64,000 bases of DNA from Erinaceus europaeus. Lineage: Eukaryota > Chordata > Mammalia > Eulipotyphla > Erinaceidae. The notes beneath the pieces are model-generated. The model was not told the DNA's origin, did not search any database, and was given only the letters and a program-made list of their open reading frames with translations. Both the position numbers and the translations under genes were made by a program. Each line of letters begins with the position of its first letter. Within the stretch, counting starts at the first letter, position 1. The stretch covers positions 32,453,006 to 32,517,005 of the forward strand of contig NC_080176.1 of the NCBI RefSeq assembly GCF_950295315.1, given 5' to 3'. This document shows, in pieces, positions 53,457 to 63,648 of the stretch.

Positions 53457-53830
53457 GAAGGACAGGTAGTTTATAATATTCAAAGGGAGAAGAGGACCAG
53501 AAGCAAGAGACCAAGCCCTAGCCCCAAGGCTGGAGTCCATTTGGTTTTTATGCACGGAGATAGCAGCAGAATAAGAAGGCTGTGGTTCCTTCTCTTAGCA
53601 CAGCTTTGAGTGCCTGCCACATTTGCCATGTCTGGTGCCTGCAGAATGAGTGAGGGAAGGGGGAGATTTGTGGAGTAGTCTTGAAGGGTTTGTTGACTAT
53701 TACTGCTTATTATTTGTCTCTTCCCTTAAGGAGAGAAGTACATTTCCCTGATAAGATTATGAATAAGAGAACAGACACATGAGCTGGATGGACTTTATCT
53801 TGACTCAACCATATTGATTCAGAAAAGAAG
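53457..53830. other. Unassigned intronic DNA
   Basis: No recognised feature. Confidence 0.5.
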
Positions 53831-53837
53831 TTTAGTT

Positions 53838-54135
53838 GTTTGTGGTGGGGGGCAGTGTAAATATAAGGTAAGGGCCTGTACAAGGGTCCAGGTTTGAGCC
53901 TTCAGCTTCTTACCTGCTGAGGGGGGGAGAGGAATGCTTTACAATTGGTAAAGCAGGTCTGAAGGTGCCTGTCTTTCTCTCTCCTTCTTTATCTCCTTCT
54001 TCCCGCTCAATTTCTCTCTGTTGTATTCAATATAAATGGGAAAAAAATGGTAACCAAGAGGAGTGGGTTCATAGTGCCTACAATGAGCCACAGCAATAAC
54101 CCTGGAAGCAAAAAATAAAACTAAAAAATAAAAGA
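53838..54135 (+). mobile_element. SINE family A with 3' module
   Basis: 'gggtccaggtttgagccttc', 'aattggtaaagcaggtctg' and 'gccacagcaataaccctgg'. The head is diverged. Confidence 0.85.
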
Positions 54136-55338
54136 TATTTGGTGAGACCACTGTCCATTGTTGAGAACATGTTGAAGGGAGAGAAAGAGAGAGATGCTAT
54201 TTACTCTTTGTACCTTTTGTAGAAATGAAAATCCTTTGTGAATTCCTTTGGGTGAGTGAGATCAGGTATTAGTAGAGATATGTCATTAAAGCAAAGTAGA
54301 ATAACTACAACTTCTAACAAGTAGAAGATAGCTGTAATTCTCTATATTTTTTGCTTTAATTCTTACTGTGACTGGCTTGTTGTCAATGGCTTCTCCTTAA
54401 GCCTGGATGGCAGTGTCATTTTTCTTGTTGAGGAAAAGATATATCTCCTTTTCGGGCCCCTCTGGACCACAGGCAGCATTTACTTCTCTCCTCCTTGACT
54501 TCCCTGAATGCTAATATTTACCCAAAGCCTTAAGCAGCACAAGGGTTCCCAAATGGCTCTACACGAATTTAGTATTGGATTTTATTACACTGGAAGATAA
54601 ACATTTATTTTTTCAAAAGTGAGTCTTTGTTCTCTTTTGTCAGTAAGGAAAAGAAATCTCTGGATATTTTTCTTCTTCTTATTTTGAGAATGTACAAAGG
54701 TAGTCTCACCTGTTAATGATGACAAAGTCTCGTAGACGTTTCTTGTCACTTTCAGTTTAGCGGTATACTTCCTTCCCCAATAAGCCTAAGGGTCTTGCTT
54801 TTTACCTGGTTAACTTATGATCTCTCTCATTTGAAGGTAAATTTATGGCATTTACACCCCACCTGTCTGATTTTTCTCCTTTTTCCAAATCTTAGTACCA
54901 TAAGACAGTCACACCATATTCCACCTGGAGTGGCCATCCTGGAATTTTCTTCTGGGGTATCCTATTCCTCTCCTTCTTTCTATGACCCCAAAGGCTCAGT
55001 TGAATTTAGAAGGGAAATTTTCTTTTTTCAGTCACTGCTCCTGTTAGGAATCTTACTTGTCTGGATCCATGCTCTGTTCTAAGCTCTCACCTTCTCTAAT
55101 ACATTTGACTTTCTGACATTGAAACTGAATAACTCTGAGAACAAGAATCATAAATCCTGTCCCTTCCAGTCTTGTGATTGCACAATAAATATTTATAAAT
55201 GGAACATGCTTATCCCCCATTTGTAAACAATACTTTTTATATGATCTTGCCCCTAGGGTACACTTCTCAGCCTATCTTATTCTCAAGTGCATTTCCAAAG
55301 TGTGATTCTAGGTCTTCTCCAGCCCCTCTAATTTTTTA
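54136..55338. other. 1.2-kb repeat-poor intronic island
   Basis: The longest stretch of the central intron without a recognised retroposon. I see no exon, no RNA gene and no obvious conserved motif. Confidence 0.5.
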
Positions 55339-55339
55339 T

Positions 55340-55600
55340 TTTCCAACAGGGATATCCCTGGGACTTGGTATGTGAATGACTTCACTGTTCCCAGCAGCTG
55401 TTTTTTTTTTTTTTTTTTCATTTGGTAGGGGTAAGAAACAGAGAGGAACATGGAGAGACAGAGAAAAGGAGAGACACCTGCAGCACTGTCCCACTGCTCA
55501 TGAAACTTCCCCCTGTATGTGGGGACTGGAGACCTGAACCCAGGTCCTTGCCATGGTAGCATGTGTACTCTACCATGAAAGCTATCATCCAGCCACCATC
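55340..55600 (-). mobile_element. SINE family A with 3' module
   Basis: 'caacagggatatccctggg', a T-run, 'gagagacacctgcagcactg' and 'ctaccatgaaagctatcatcc'. Confidence 0.86.
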
Positions 55601-55654
55601 TGGTGATTAAGTCCACACAGGTACCAGCCTTTATGTCTGCAGAGTTAGACACAA

Positions 55655-56125
55655 TTCAGTTTTTTAAATATTACTTTTTATTTGTTAGGACAGTGAGCAA
55701 TCGAGAGGGACGTGGGAGACAGGGAGAGGAACCAGGAACTCGTGGCTTAGCGGGAATGCAATGCAATAATGCCTTTATTGATTAGAAAAAACTGCCTTTA
55801 TATCTTCTGAAACAGAAGTGGCAGGTCAGAAAAGGAAATGGCTAGGAGAGGGGGTGGAGAGAGAAAAAAAGAGTGCTAGGGTAGCAAGCTTCCATCTAAC
55901 CAGTGGGCATTAAACCAATGCCCTGCAGGCAGGGCGGGTCTCAGGCAAAACAATGATTATGTAAATAGACCACAGCATCAAGCAGTGCAGCATGGAGCAG
56001 GGGGGAGCTGGTGTAATGCCCAACACTTCCCCCCTTCAGTTGGGAACTGGATGGGTGCTTGAACCTGGGTTCTTGAAGATGGTAATATGTATGCTCAATG
56101 GTATGTGCCGCTTTCCCACTCTTCA
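55655..56125 (-). mobile_element. SINE family A interrupted by an LTR
   Basis: The tail side is at 55655-55721 ('tatttgttaggacagtgag'). The head side is at 56026-56125 ('cttccccccttcagttggg', 'gctcaatggtatgtgccg'). About 35 bp of SINE core is absent at the insertion. Confidence 0.75.
55722..56025 (-). mobile_element. ERV LTR inside a SINE
   Basis: The rc start 'tgttgggcattacaccagctcc' matches the LTR 5' end at 59785 in pattern (TGTTGG, then a 'cagctcccccctg'-like stretch). It shares 'accaatgccctgcaggcagg' and 'tatgtaaatag' blocks with the other LTRs, and a polyadenylation signal (rc tttatt) lies near 55772. The left boundary is approximate and I could not identify a TSD. Confidence 0.75.
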
Positions 56126-56517
56126 CCCCACACCTATCCCCATCCCATTTCACCTATTTCAGGGCTTCCATTACTAGGTGTGTGACCTTGGGACAAGTTA
56201 GCCTCCTTAGCTTTGGTACTTAGTTTGCAAAGTGGAATGAATCTAGTTAATTAGTGAAATCAATAACCTCGCTGGGTTGCTATAAGGATTAAATTAAATC
56301 ATATATGTAAACTATTTTACACCACCTGTTTGTTGCAGGAAGGAGTCTTTTCTGTCCCTGGCATTTCGGGTGCTGGTAAAAAAAAAAAAGATTTCTTGAG
56401 CATTCTAAGATCCAAAGCCCATTCATGCTGCTTCTGGTACCTACTTGTGACCAGAACACAGACTGTCAGAACCAGGGTGTGTGTGTGTGTACAAGAACAC
56501 ACAGAAACTGAACAGCA
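56126..56517. other. Unassigned intronic DNA
   Basis: Includes an A-run at 56379-56390. No recognised repeat. Confidence 0.5.
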
Positions 56518-56667
56518 GACCTTGGCTCAAGCCCCCTGGTCCTCTCCTGCAGGGGACAAGCTTCAAAAGTGGTAAAGTAGTGTTGCAGGTATCTCTCTCC
56601 TTCCTATTTCCCCCTCTCCTCTTAATTTCTCTTTGCTAATCAAATAAAATTTAAAAAATTTTTAAAG
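56518..56667 (+). mobile_element. SINE family A, 5'-truncated
   Basis: 'ccttggctcaagccccctgg', 'gtggtaaagtagtgttgcagg' and a 'caaataaaatttaaaa' tail. Confidence 0.85.
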
Positions 56668-56797
56668 AAGGAATTGGTCAGTAGAACCAAGGAGACAGTA
56701 GGAGGAAAGAATCCTGGCCAGGAAAGGAAGAAGGGCCACAGAAAAAGAAATCCCATAGGTGTGTGTCAGCCAGCAGTAGCTGGATTGAAAAGCCAGG

Positions 56798-57072
56798 CAT
56801 GGGTGCTGGCAAGTATGCACTAAGTAGAGTGCGTATGTTACAAGGACCCACAAGGACTCAGGTTTCAGTCTCCAGTTCCCACCTTCAGAGGTGAAGCTTT
56901 GCTAGTGGTGGAGCAGTGCTGTAGGTGTCTCTCTTTCTATCTATGTCTCTTTCTGTCACTGTCACCTTCTATCTAAACCAGAAAAGAACAAAAATGGCCA
57001 CCAGAAATGGTGGGTCCCTGCAGGAACCAAGCACCAGTGATTGCCCTGGTGACAAAAAGAGAAAAATAAAAT
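56798..57072 (+). mobile_element. SINE family A with 3' module
   Basis: 'gtggagcagtgctgtaggtg', 'aaatggccaccagaaatgg' and 'gcaccagtgattgccctgg'. Confidence 0.88.
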
Positions 57073-57074
57073 TC

Positions 57075-57288
57075 TGGGCTAGGCAGGTTGAATGCACAAG
57101 GAACTGGTTTCAACTCCCTGCTCTTCATCTGCAGGGGGGAGCTTCACAAACAGTAAAGCAGTGTTGTTGTGGTCTCTCTCACTCTCTCTCTCTTTTTCCC
57201 TCTTTTTCTTTCTTTCCTTCTCTACCTCTCCATCCCTTCTCAATTTCTTTCAGTCTTATCAAATCAAATAAAATAAATAATAAAGAAT
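57075..57288 (+). mobile_element. SINE family A
   Basis: 'gggctaggcaggttgaatgc', 'agcttcacaaacagtaaagcag', a CT-rich part and an 'aaataaaataaataat' tail. Confidence 0.87.
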
Positions 57289-57291
57289 CTT

Positions 57292-57380
57292 AGGTTGGGT
57301 ATAGATTGCATAATGGTTATGCCAAGAGACTCTCATGCTTGAGGCACTGAAATCCCAGGTTTAGTCCTCCTGGAAAGAAA
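57292..57380 (+). mobile_element. SINE family C, 5' part
   Basis: 'gattgcataatggttatgcc', 'ctcatgcttgaggcactg' and 'aatcccaggtttagtcc'. Confidence 0.72.
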
Positions 57381-57809
57381 AGCTTGGATTCCACTGACTA
57401 CTTTTTTTTAATTTCTTTAATTTTTTTTCAGTGAGAGATAGTAATATACTAAATTTAATTTGCTACAAAGTTAATAGGTTTGTTAATAAAAAAAATTAAG
57501 AACAAAAAAAAATAGAGAAAGGAAAAAGAAAAGAAAAGCTAGCTTGGATTCCATATAGCTACTCCCTTGATAGGCTGGAGAGTGTTGCTGCTCAGAGTTG
57601 GTTAAGCATGTGCTTAACCAAGTGCACCACCTCCTGGCCCAAGGAGATGCCTTCTAATCCTTACATCACTTGGGTTTTCTTATTTTGCTGAAGTGATCAA
57701 CCTGCTGACTTTCCTGTCACCTCTGACCCTGCTGGGGCTCCATGGTCATCACTGAGGCTGGGATAGTGGCACAGGTACTCAGGGAGCTTCTTGGTTGTGT
57801 CGTTCACAG
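57381..57809. other. End of central intron
   Basis: T-rich then A-rich DNA. A SINE-head fragment at 57598-57640 ('caagtgcaccacctcctggcc') and an imperfect palindrome around 57600-57619 are present. The branch point and pyrimidine tract of the acceptor lie at the end ('cttcttggttgtgtcg'). Confidence 0.5.
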
Positions 57810-57984
57810 AGGAGCTGAAAGCCCCACTAGAGGAATATGTCCACAAGCGCTACCCTGGGCTGGTGAAAGTTGTCCGCAACCAGAAGCGCGAGGGGCTGAT
57901 CCGAGCCCGCATCGAGGGATGGAAGGCAGCCACTGGCCAGGTCACTGGCTTCTTCGATGCCCATGTGGAGTTCACCGCTGGCTG
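57810..57984 (+). CDS. GALNT17: GALNT17 next internal coding exon (DXH metal-site exon)
   Basis: This 175-bp exon continues the frame of 25471-25637. Its first two bases complete the split Glu codon, 57 codons follow, and it ends on TG of a Trp codon finished in the next exon, which lies outside the window. The acceptor is 'gtgtcgttcacag|ag' and the donor is a strong 'ctg|gtgagt'. Motifs in order are EELKAPLEEYVHKRYPGLVK, VVRNQKREGLIRAR (basic segment near the UDP site), GWKAATGQVTGFFDAHVEF and TAGW. FFDAHVEF holds the DXH motif (here Asp-Ala-His) that binds the catalytic Mn2+ in GT27 enzymes. HKRYPGLVKVVRNQKREG fits GALNT17 better than GALNT9 or GALNT18 by recall. It differs from my memory of human at only a couple of residues, such as KAPLEEY versus KVPLEEY. 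The exon is intact, which supports a functional gene rather than a processed copy. Confidence 0.94.
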
Positions 57985-58117
57985 GTGAGTTCACCCTCAG
58001 GCACTGAGGACCTGCAGTGTAGTCAGGGTGCTGGAGAGGCTGGAATCTGGTCTTGGGTGGAGGAATCTTTAGCCACTGGAGTAATAGAGAAGGGGTGTTT
58101 GACAAAGATGGTGGGTG

Positions 58118-58258
58118 ACAAAGGAATGCTTATGCCATAGGGTATATGCTTTGCCAGGAGCTTGACCCTGGCACCACATGGGAAAGCCAAAACATTGGGG
58201 GAAATTCTAGTGCTGTGGGATTTCTCTCTGTCTCTCTGAAATAAAAAAAGAATGTAAA
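58118..58258 (+). mobile_element. Other SINE (older)
   Basis: 'gaatgcttatgccatagggt', 'gagcttgaccctggcaccacatggg' and a CT end, followed by an A-run. Confidence 0.7.
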
Positions 58259-58336
58259 CGTTTGCCCAGAAGTAGTGAAATTGTGAATGTAACACACACA
58301 CACACCCACACAGTATCATAGTATCTATTAGGCAAC

Positions 58337-58512
58337 AGGACTAGGGAGAGGGCTAAGCCTGTTGGAACACAGAATTTGCATGCCCAGGGCTCCAAAAGTC
58401 AATCTCTAGTACATTTTATGCCAGAACTGAGCAGTACTTTTTCACTCTCTCTTTCCCTCTTCTTGTCCTCTCGTGTTATAATTCTCACACAATAAATAAC
58501 ATAAAAATTTGA
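58337..58512 (+). mobile_element. SINE family C
   Basis: 'gaatttgcatgcccagggctcc', 'tgccagaactgagcagtac' and a 'cacaataaataac' tail. Confidence 0.78.
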
Positions 58513-58513
58513 A

Positions 58514-58675
58514 AGGCTGGAGAAAGCTCATCTGGTAGAACCCAGTACTGCATGTCCCAGGGTGGTTTCTGATTTTCAGCGCCCCCCCCCTCATATGTGA
58601 AGCTCTGTCTGATATGAAAGAAACAAAAATGAGTCTTTAAGCAAATAAAAATAAAGATATGTTTTTAAAAACCCA
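58514..58675 (+). mobile_element. Other SINE (older)
   Basis: 'ggctggagaaagctcatctgg', then a C-run and an A-rich end. Confidence 0.6.
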
Positions 58676-58733
58676 GGAAATAGGGAGAAGTTTTTTATTA
58701 CTCCATCATCATCATCATTGCCATTGGTGTTAG

Positions 58734-58890
58734 CATTATTATAGCATCAAGATCATCATCATTAACATTGTTATAGCATAAAAATCATTACCATTAACAT
58801 TATTATAGCATCAAAATCATTACCATTAATATTATTGTAGCATTAAAATAATCACCATTAACATTATGATAGCATTAAAATAGTTATCAT
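58734..58890 (+). repeat. 32-bp minisatellite, about 4.9 copies
   Basis: Five successive units of 32, 32, 32, 32 and 29 bp. Each has the pattern cattNttatagcatNaaaat followed by 'cattaccattaa' or a close variant. Unit starts are 58734, 58766, 58798, 58830 and 58862. The units have diverged, so it is not recently homogenised. Confidence 0.93.
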
Positions 58891-59366
58891 GAGCTCTAGC
58901 ATCATGATTTCTCCTGAAAATTATGTATCCATGGGACAAAACTCAAAATACCCTTAACTAAGTAAAGAGATACTCATTTCTAGTCTTTTCCACTCATTTT
59001 CTATTCTCTTTTCTGGGGAGGGTGGGTTATGATTCTGTGAGAACTGCTGAGGCTCTGCTCCCCAGAATTGAAGAGGTTTGTTTGATTTAACATCATCTGG
59101 GGGAAGGAGAGGGCCCGTCTCTACAGCTGAGGCCTCTGGCAGTTTTCCAGATGAGGGTGACTGTCTGGTTGTAGAAGTCTTAGAATGAGAAAAGTGAAGC
59201 TTAAGAAATGCTTTTCTCACTCACAGAGTATGTGAAATGCAGGATCAGGTCCTCATGGTTAGAGACATGGTCATATATATTATCACTGTTAACCAGCCAG
59301 GGATCATTCAAGTCACAGGTCAGATAACCTAGTCAGGGTCCTTTAATTATCTGAGTTAAGAAGCAA
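58891..59366. other. Unassigned intronic DNA
   Basis: No recognised feature. Confidence 0.5.
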
Positions 59367-59367
59367 G

Positions 59368-59634
59368 GACTGAGGCCAGGTGCTGGTGCACCAAGTTAAG
59401 TTTATGTACTGTTCTATGAAAGGAAATTGGTTCAAGCACCTGGTCCCCACTTGCAGGGAGGAGGCTTCATGAACAGTGAAGCAGGTCTGTAGATGTCTCT
59501 CTCTCTTCCCTATCATCCTTCCCCTCTTAAGTTCTATCTGTCCTATCAAATAAAAAGGGCGGGGGAGATGACTGCTGGAAGTGGTGGTTTCATCGTGCAG
59601 GCACTGAGCCCCAGCAATAACCTTGATGGCAGGC
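59368..59634 (+). mobile_element. SINE family A with 3' module
   Basis: 'gaggccaggtgctggtgcacc', 'aattggttcaagcacctgg' and 'gagccccagcaataaccttg'. Confidence 0.9.
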
Positions 59635-59784
59635 CTCCCCTTGGCATCACACTGGTTCTTGCTGCTCTTCTATTTGTTCCTCCATGTCTTATGCCAGTTC
59701 TTTTGAAAATGCCTGTACAATATAGGTTTCTGTTCACCCCACACTCCTGATACTATGGCCATTAGTTAAAAAGACAGGGGGAGA

Positions 59785-60141
59785 TGTTGGCAAGTAAGCC
59801 AGCTCCCCCCTGTCTCTAATCCTGATTAACTAAGCACTGCCCTGCTGGCTTAACACTGCTATCTATTTACATAACACTGTTAACTAAGCACCGCCCTGCC
59901 TCCAGGGCATTGGTTTAATCCTCACTGTTTTGCATGCTTTTTCCTTCTCCCTACCCCCTATCCTACGTTCATCCTCTTTGGACCTGACACTTCCACCTCA
60001 GGATATATAAGGGCAGGATTGTGATTAGAGATAGCTTAGATTGCACTGCATTCCACATGAATAAAGACTGAATTGCGTACCAGCTCAGCCATGAGTCCCT
60101 GGTTGTCTCTCTACCGCCCCTGAAGCTAGCCCAGCCTGGCA
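59785..60141 (+). mobile_element. Solo ERV LTR, 357 bp, + strand
   Basis: TG...CA ends (tgttggcaag to gcctggca). A TATA-like tatataag lies at 60004-60011 and a polyadenylation signal AATAAA at 60060-60065. It shares 'agctcagccatgagtccctgg' with the minus-strand LTRs. The flanking gaga at 59781-59784 and 60142-60145 may be the duplication. There is no internal region or gene. Confidence 0.87.
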
Positions 60142-60243
60142 GAGAAGAGAAGGAGGAGGAGGAGGAAGAAAAGAGAAGAGGAAGAAAGGGAAGAAGGGGA
60201 AGATGGGAAAGAAGAAGAAAAAGGAAGAGAAGGAGAAGAAAGG
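60142..60243 (+). repeat. Homopurine tract at LTR edge
   Basis: About 100 bp of GGA/GAA/GAAA purines with one pyrimidine. It starts directly at the LTR 3' end. Confidence 0.95.
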
Positions 60244-60407
60244 ACTTTACTTTCACAAATAATGTTTGTTTATACTTAAGGATACCCCCTTGAATACATG
60301 GTGTTGCAGCAGCAGACAGAAGGGTCAATATCCCTTCATTAATTAAATATTAAAATGCTCTTTCATCTTCATTTACACTAAACTTGAATATGTTTTAAAA
60401 TTTATTT

Positions 60408-60478
60408 TGTTATTTTTTGCTACCAGGGTTATCACTGGCATTCCACACCTGCAAAAGTCTACAGCTCCTGGAGGCATC
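60408..60478 (-). mobile_element. SINE 3' module fragment
   Basis: 'gctaccagggttatcactggc' and 'acagctcctggaggcatc'. It is followed by (CT)n instead of the SINE middle. Confidence 0.75.
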
Positions 60479-60481
60479 TCC

Positions 60482-60537
<56 letters not shown>

Positions 60538-60553
60538 CCTCCCTCCCCTCCCT
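60479..60553 (+). repeat. (CT)n microsatellite
   Basis: About 28 CT units with CCT interruptions at both ends. Confidence 0.96.
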
Positions 60554-60556
60554 TAT

Positions 60557-60817
60557 GGTTGCCTCCAGGGTTATCACTGGTGCTTGGTGCTAACACTACA
60601 AATCCACTGCACCTGGTAGCCATGGTTTTCCTTCTATTTTATTCAGTAGGACAGAGAGAAATTGAGAGGTCAAGGGTAGATAGATAGAGATTAAGGTAGA
60701 TACCTGTAGACTTGCTTCACCACACGTGAAGCGTCCCACATTGGAGGTGGAGAAAAGGCTATTTTGCAGAATCCTATGTGAACTTAACTGGATGAACTAC
60801 CACCTGACCCCACCCCC
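60557..60817 (-). mobile_element. SINE family A with 3' module
   Basis: 'gcctccagggttatcactgg', 'cctggtagccatggttttcc' and 'tggatgaactaccacctgaccc'. Confidence 0.88.
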
Positions 60818-60819
60818 TT

Positions 60820-60995
60820 TCTTTTTGCTAGCAGATAGAGAAAGTGAGAGAGAAGGAGAGTTACAGCAGCACTACTCTGCTGCTCATGAAGCTTTCCCAT
60901 GCAGGAACTCCCATGTGGGGACCATGGATTCAAACCCAGGTCCTTGAGCACAGTAACATGTATGCTCTACCAAGTGAACCACTGCATGGCTGGAG
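60820..60995 (-). mobile_element. Other SINE (A-related)
   Basis: 'ggagttacagcagcactac', 'ggattcaaacccaggtccttg' and 'caagtgaaccactgcatggc'. Confidence 0.75.
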
Positions 60996-61212
60996 GAATC
61001 CTCTTTAGGGCCTCACAGAGAATTAACTTCCAGGGTCACTGTTAGCCCTTCCTTTCCAGTGTACACAGGGTTTCATTGTCATCTCAAACACCAGTTTATC
61101 TCCCAGTTTTGTTGCTACCTTTGACTCTGTCAATGCCAGAGCTCTGTGTTCAGCCCTGGCCTCCTCTGAGTTTCACAATGTCTTATGTCTCACAATCTCT
61201 CTCTCTCTCTCT

Positions 61213-61489
61213 TTTTAATTGCCACTAGGGTTATCTCTAGAGCTTGGTACCTGCAGAACACATCCACTCTTCCTGATGGTCATTTCTTTTTCTTTTTTTC
61301 TTTTTATTTGATAGAACAGAGAGAAGTTGAGAGGGAAGGGTAAGATAGGGAGAGAGATAAAGACATCTGCAGACCTATTTCACCAGTTGTGACACTTCCC
61401 TCCCTGCAGGTGGAGGCTGGGGGCTTGAATCCATGTCCTTGAGCATGGTGATGTGTGTACGATCTACCAGTGCACCACCAACAGGCCCC
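61213..61489 (-). mobile_element. SINE family A with 3' module
   Basis: 'gccactagggttatctctagag', 'tttatttgatagaacagag' and 'ctaccagtgcaccaccaac'. It lacks a clean TSD. Confidence 0.9.
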
Positions 61490-61502
61490 CTCACTATCAC
61501 TC

Positions 61503-61685
61503 TCAATGTGTGGTCCTCAGATCATCTTCAGCAGCAGCATATAGAAACCTACGAGGCACAAATAATGTTGGGCTTCCCCAAACCTATGAACTGAGAAACT
61601 CTGGGAGTGGCATCCAGAAGTTTGTTTAACCAGCTCTCCAGGAGTCTATTGTGCTCATTAAGGTCAAGAAATATTGATCTAGGAG
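61503..61685 (+). mobile_element. MER5A-like hAT DNA transposon remnant
   Basis: The order 'gtgtggtcctcagatcatc', 'agcagcagcatatagaaacc', 'gggcttccccaaacctatgaactgag' and 'caggagtctattgtgctcattaagg' fits the nonautonomous MER5A consensus from memory. Such copies predate the placental radiation. Confidence 0.7.
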
Positions 61686-62384
61686 CTGTATGGACTGATG
61701 CTCTGGAATTCCACTGGGATACCTTACTCTCTCCTTGGCACCACTGCTCCCTCACTTCTTTCCCATCAAAACTGGTGTGACCACCATTGTCCCTCTCAGC
61801 CGACCCTTCCCATGATCACATAGTTCATTGCATCAACCTCTAATCCAGCCAGCTTTGCTTTCTAACAGTTTCTGTATTTATTTTCCCTTTCTGCTTTGGC
61901 ATCCAGTCTCTCTTTGTTACTTCTCACCTGTGCAAATACAATGGCTGTATTCATTCTTGTGACACATAGCTGTTGTCTGCTTTCTGCTTGCTGTGACCCA
62001 GGCACTGATCTGGGATGTGGCTAGGTAGAGGGAACTGAGACTGTGGGTCCCTTGACTGAGGCTCAGAATCTGGTGAGATTTAGCATTACAAGCCATGGCT
62101 TGTAATCCCCTTCTAACTGACCCCTGAGACTCATACTCATCCCTCAGACTCATTCCCCACACTTCTGCCAGAGTGGCCTCTGTCCCCACTGATGACTGAC
62201 GGCTTTCACTTGGTTGTCCTCACAGTGGCAATCTTCAACCTCAGGGACTTGAGATAACAATGAGGAGGGAGTTCTGCCTTGTCCAAGTGGCAGGGCAGCT
62301 GCTAGCTATGTCTCTGGTGCTGCCCCCAGGTCCTTTGCTGCGCACCCTTGCTGGGAATTCAGCCTTTCGTACACCCACCTTCCT
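61686..62384. other. Unassigned intronic DNA
   Basis: No recognised repeat or exon. Confidence 0.5.
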
Positions 62385-62450
62385 TTATACCTTCCTTCTT
62401 TCCTTCCTTCCTTCTTCCTTCCTTCCTTCTTTTCTCTCTCTTTTCTTTTA
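62385..62450 (+). repeat. (CTTC)n pyrimidine tract
   Basis: About 60 bp of CTTC/CTTT units next to an L1 end. Confidence 0.93.
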
Positions 62451-62452
62451 GC

Positions 62453-63085
62453 CACTTTTTATTTGTGATTAATAGTGCTTTGCAAGATTGTAATATCACG
62501 TGTTATAATTCCATACCACACCCATCACCAAAGTTCTATGACCCCACCTTCCCAACATAAACTACCATAGTTCTCACAGAGTCTTAGAGACAGTTTGTTT
62601 ACCATTTTTTTTGCCAAGTTTATGTGTATCAGTTCTCTAAATTCTCTAAATTCCACATTAGAAACCACCTGGTTTCTAATTTTTATCTCTTTACTTTGCT
62701 AAGCCTTTTATCTCTTTATTTTGCTAAGCACAATCACCTCCAGTTCCATCCATTTTGTCCTAAAGGGCACAATATCACCTTTATTTTGATTTAATTTTTA
62801 TTGCATTCCATGGAGTATATATCCCCTGACTTCTTAAGCCAGTCATCTCTCCATGGTCATTTAGGCTGCTTCCACTCTTTGGCTACTGTGAATAATGCAG
62901 GTATGAATGAACATAGGGGTGCATATGTCCCTTAGAATTAGTGTTCTCATATCCTTTGGATAAATGCCCAAGAATTGTATTCCTGGGTGATAAATTAATT
63001 CCATTTATATTTTTATGGACTCTCCATATAGTCTTCTAAAGGGACTGTACCAGTTTGTATTCCCACTAGCAGGAGATGCACCATT
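62453..63085 (-). mobile_element. Old L1 3' UTR plus ORF2 C-terminus, minus strand
   Basis: 3' UTR motifs 'cccatcaccaaagttctatg' and 'gtgtatcagttctctaaattc' are followed by reverse ORF2-end sequence. That sequence reads 'tttggctactgtgaataatgc', 'gaatgaacataggggtgcat' and 'ttgtattcccactagcagg'. Too many stops for a usable frame. Confidence 0.82.
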
Positions 63086-63560
63086 TCTGTGACTCAGACA
63101 AAAGAACAGCAGTTTCACAGTGCAGTGGCTACTAAACTTTCCACTCAGATGTGCCATTGTCACTTAGACTCTCTCTGGCCAGAGCATGCCACAGGTCCGA
63201 ACTAACCAGTAATTGGTGTGGAGAAAGGCAACTGAAACACAGCAGGCCACCTCATAATGGTTAGAGTGTCTCCAAGGAGAGGAGTAAATAACTGGGACTG
63301 ATTGTGTATTTCCTCAGCCTGAAGGATAAATACCCTCATCTTGAGAGCCTCATATAAATAAGCTGGGTCTTCTGTCTCCAAAGGCAGACCAAGTTGATTT
63401 TAAAAATATTATGCTACTCAGCCTATGTGACTATCACCCAGGAGGCTAGACCAGCCCTGATCCAGGTCCTTTGCAGAGGAGAGCAGGGAGTAGGAAGACT
63501 TGGAGATAGGGAAGCTCAGGAGCCCCTCTGGAAGCTTTGGAACATCAACCCTACTTGGCC
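63086..63560. other. Unassigned intronic DNA
   Basis: No recognised feature. Confidence 0.5.
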
Positions 63561-63562
63561 AT

Positions 63563-63563
<1 letters not shown>

Positions 63564-63602
<39 letters not shown>

Positions 63603-63648
63603 TGTCTGTGTGTGTCTGTGTGTCTGTGTGTGTGTCTGTGTGTGTGTT
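63564..63648 (+). repeat. (TG)n/(TCTG)n microsatellite
   Basis: A pure TG run to about 63600, then TG interrupted by TCTG units. Confidence 0.97.

Larger units (their letters stand above)
25638..57809 (+). other. GALNT17: GALNT17 intron between the two exons (32,172 bp)
   Basis: The interval is bounded by a GT donor at 25638 and an AG acceptor ending at 57809. The two exons it separates are in compatible phase (intron phase 1). It contains no further exon that I can recognise. It is filled with SINEs, L1 3' ends, two solo LTRs, a third LTR-like insertion and microsatellites, each listed separately. Confidence 0.88.

Noticed and set aside
57742..58140. 132-codon ORF overlapping the second exon
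   Set aside because: It is in a different frame from the GALNT reading frame and is a shadow of the true exon.
58734..58890. CRISPR-like array of 32-bp repeats
   Set aside because: Units are contiguous with no spacers, the DNA is mammalian, and no cas genes are present. It is a minisatellite.
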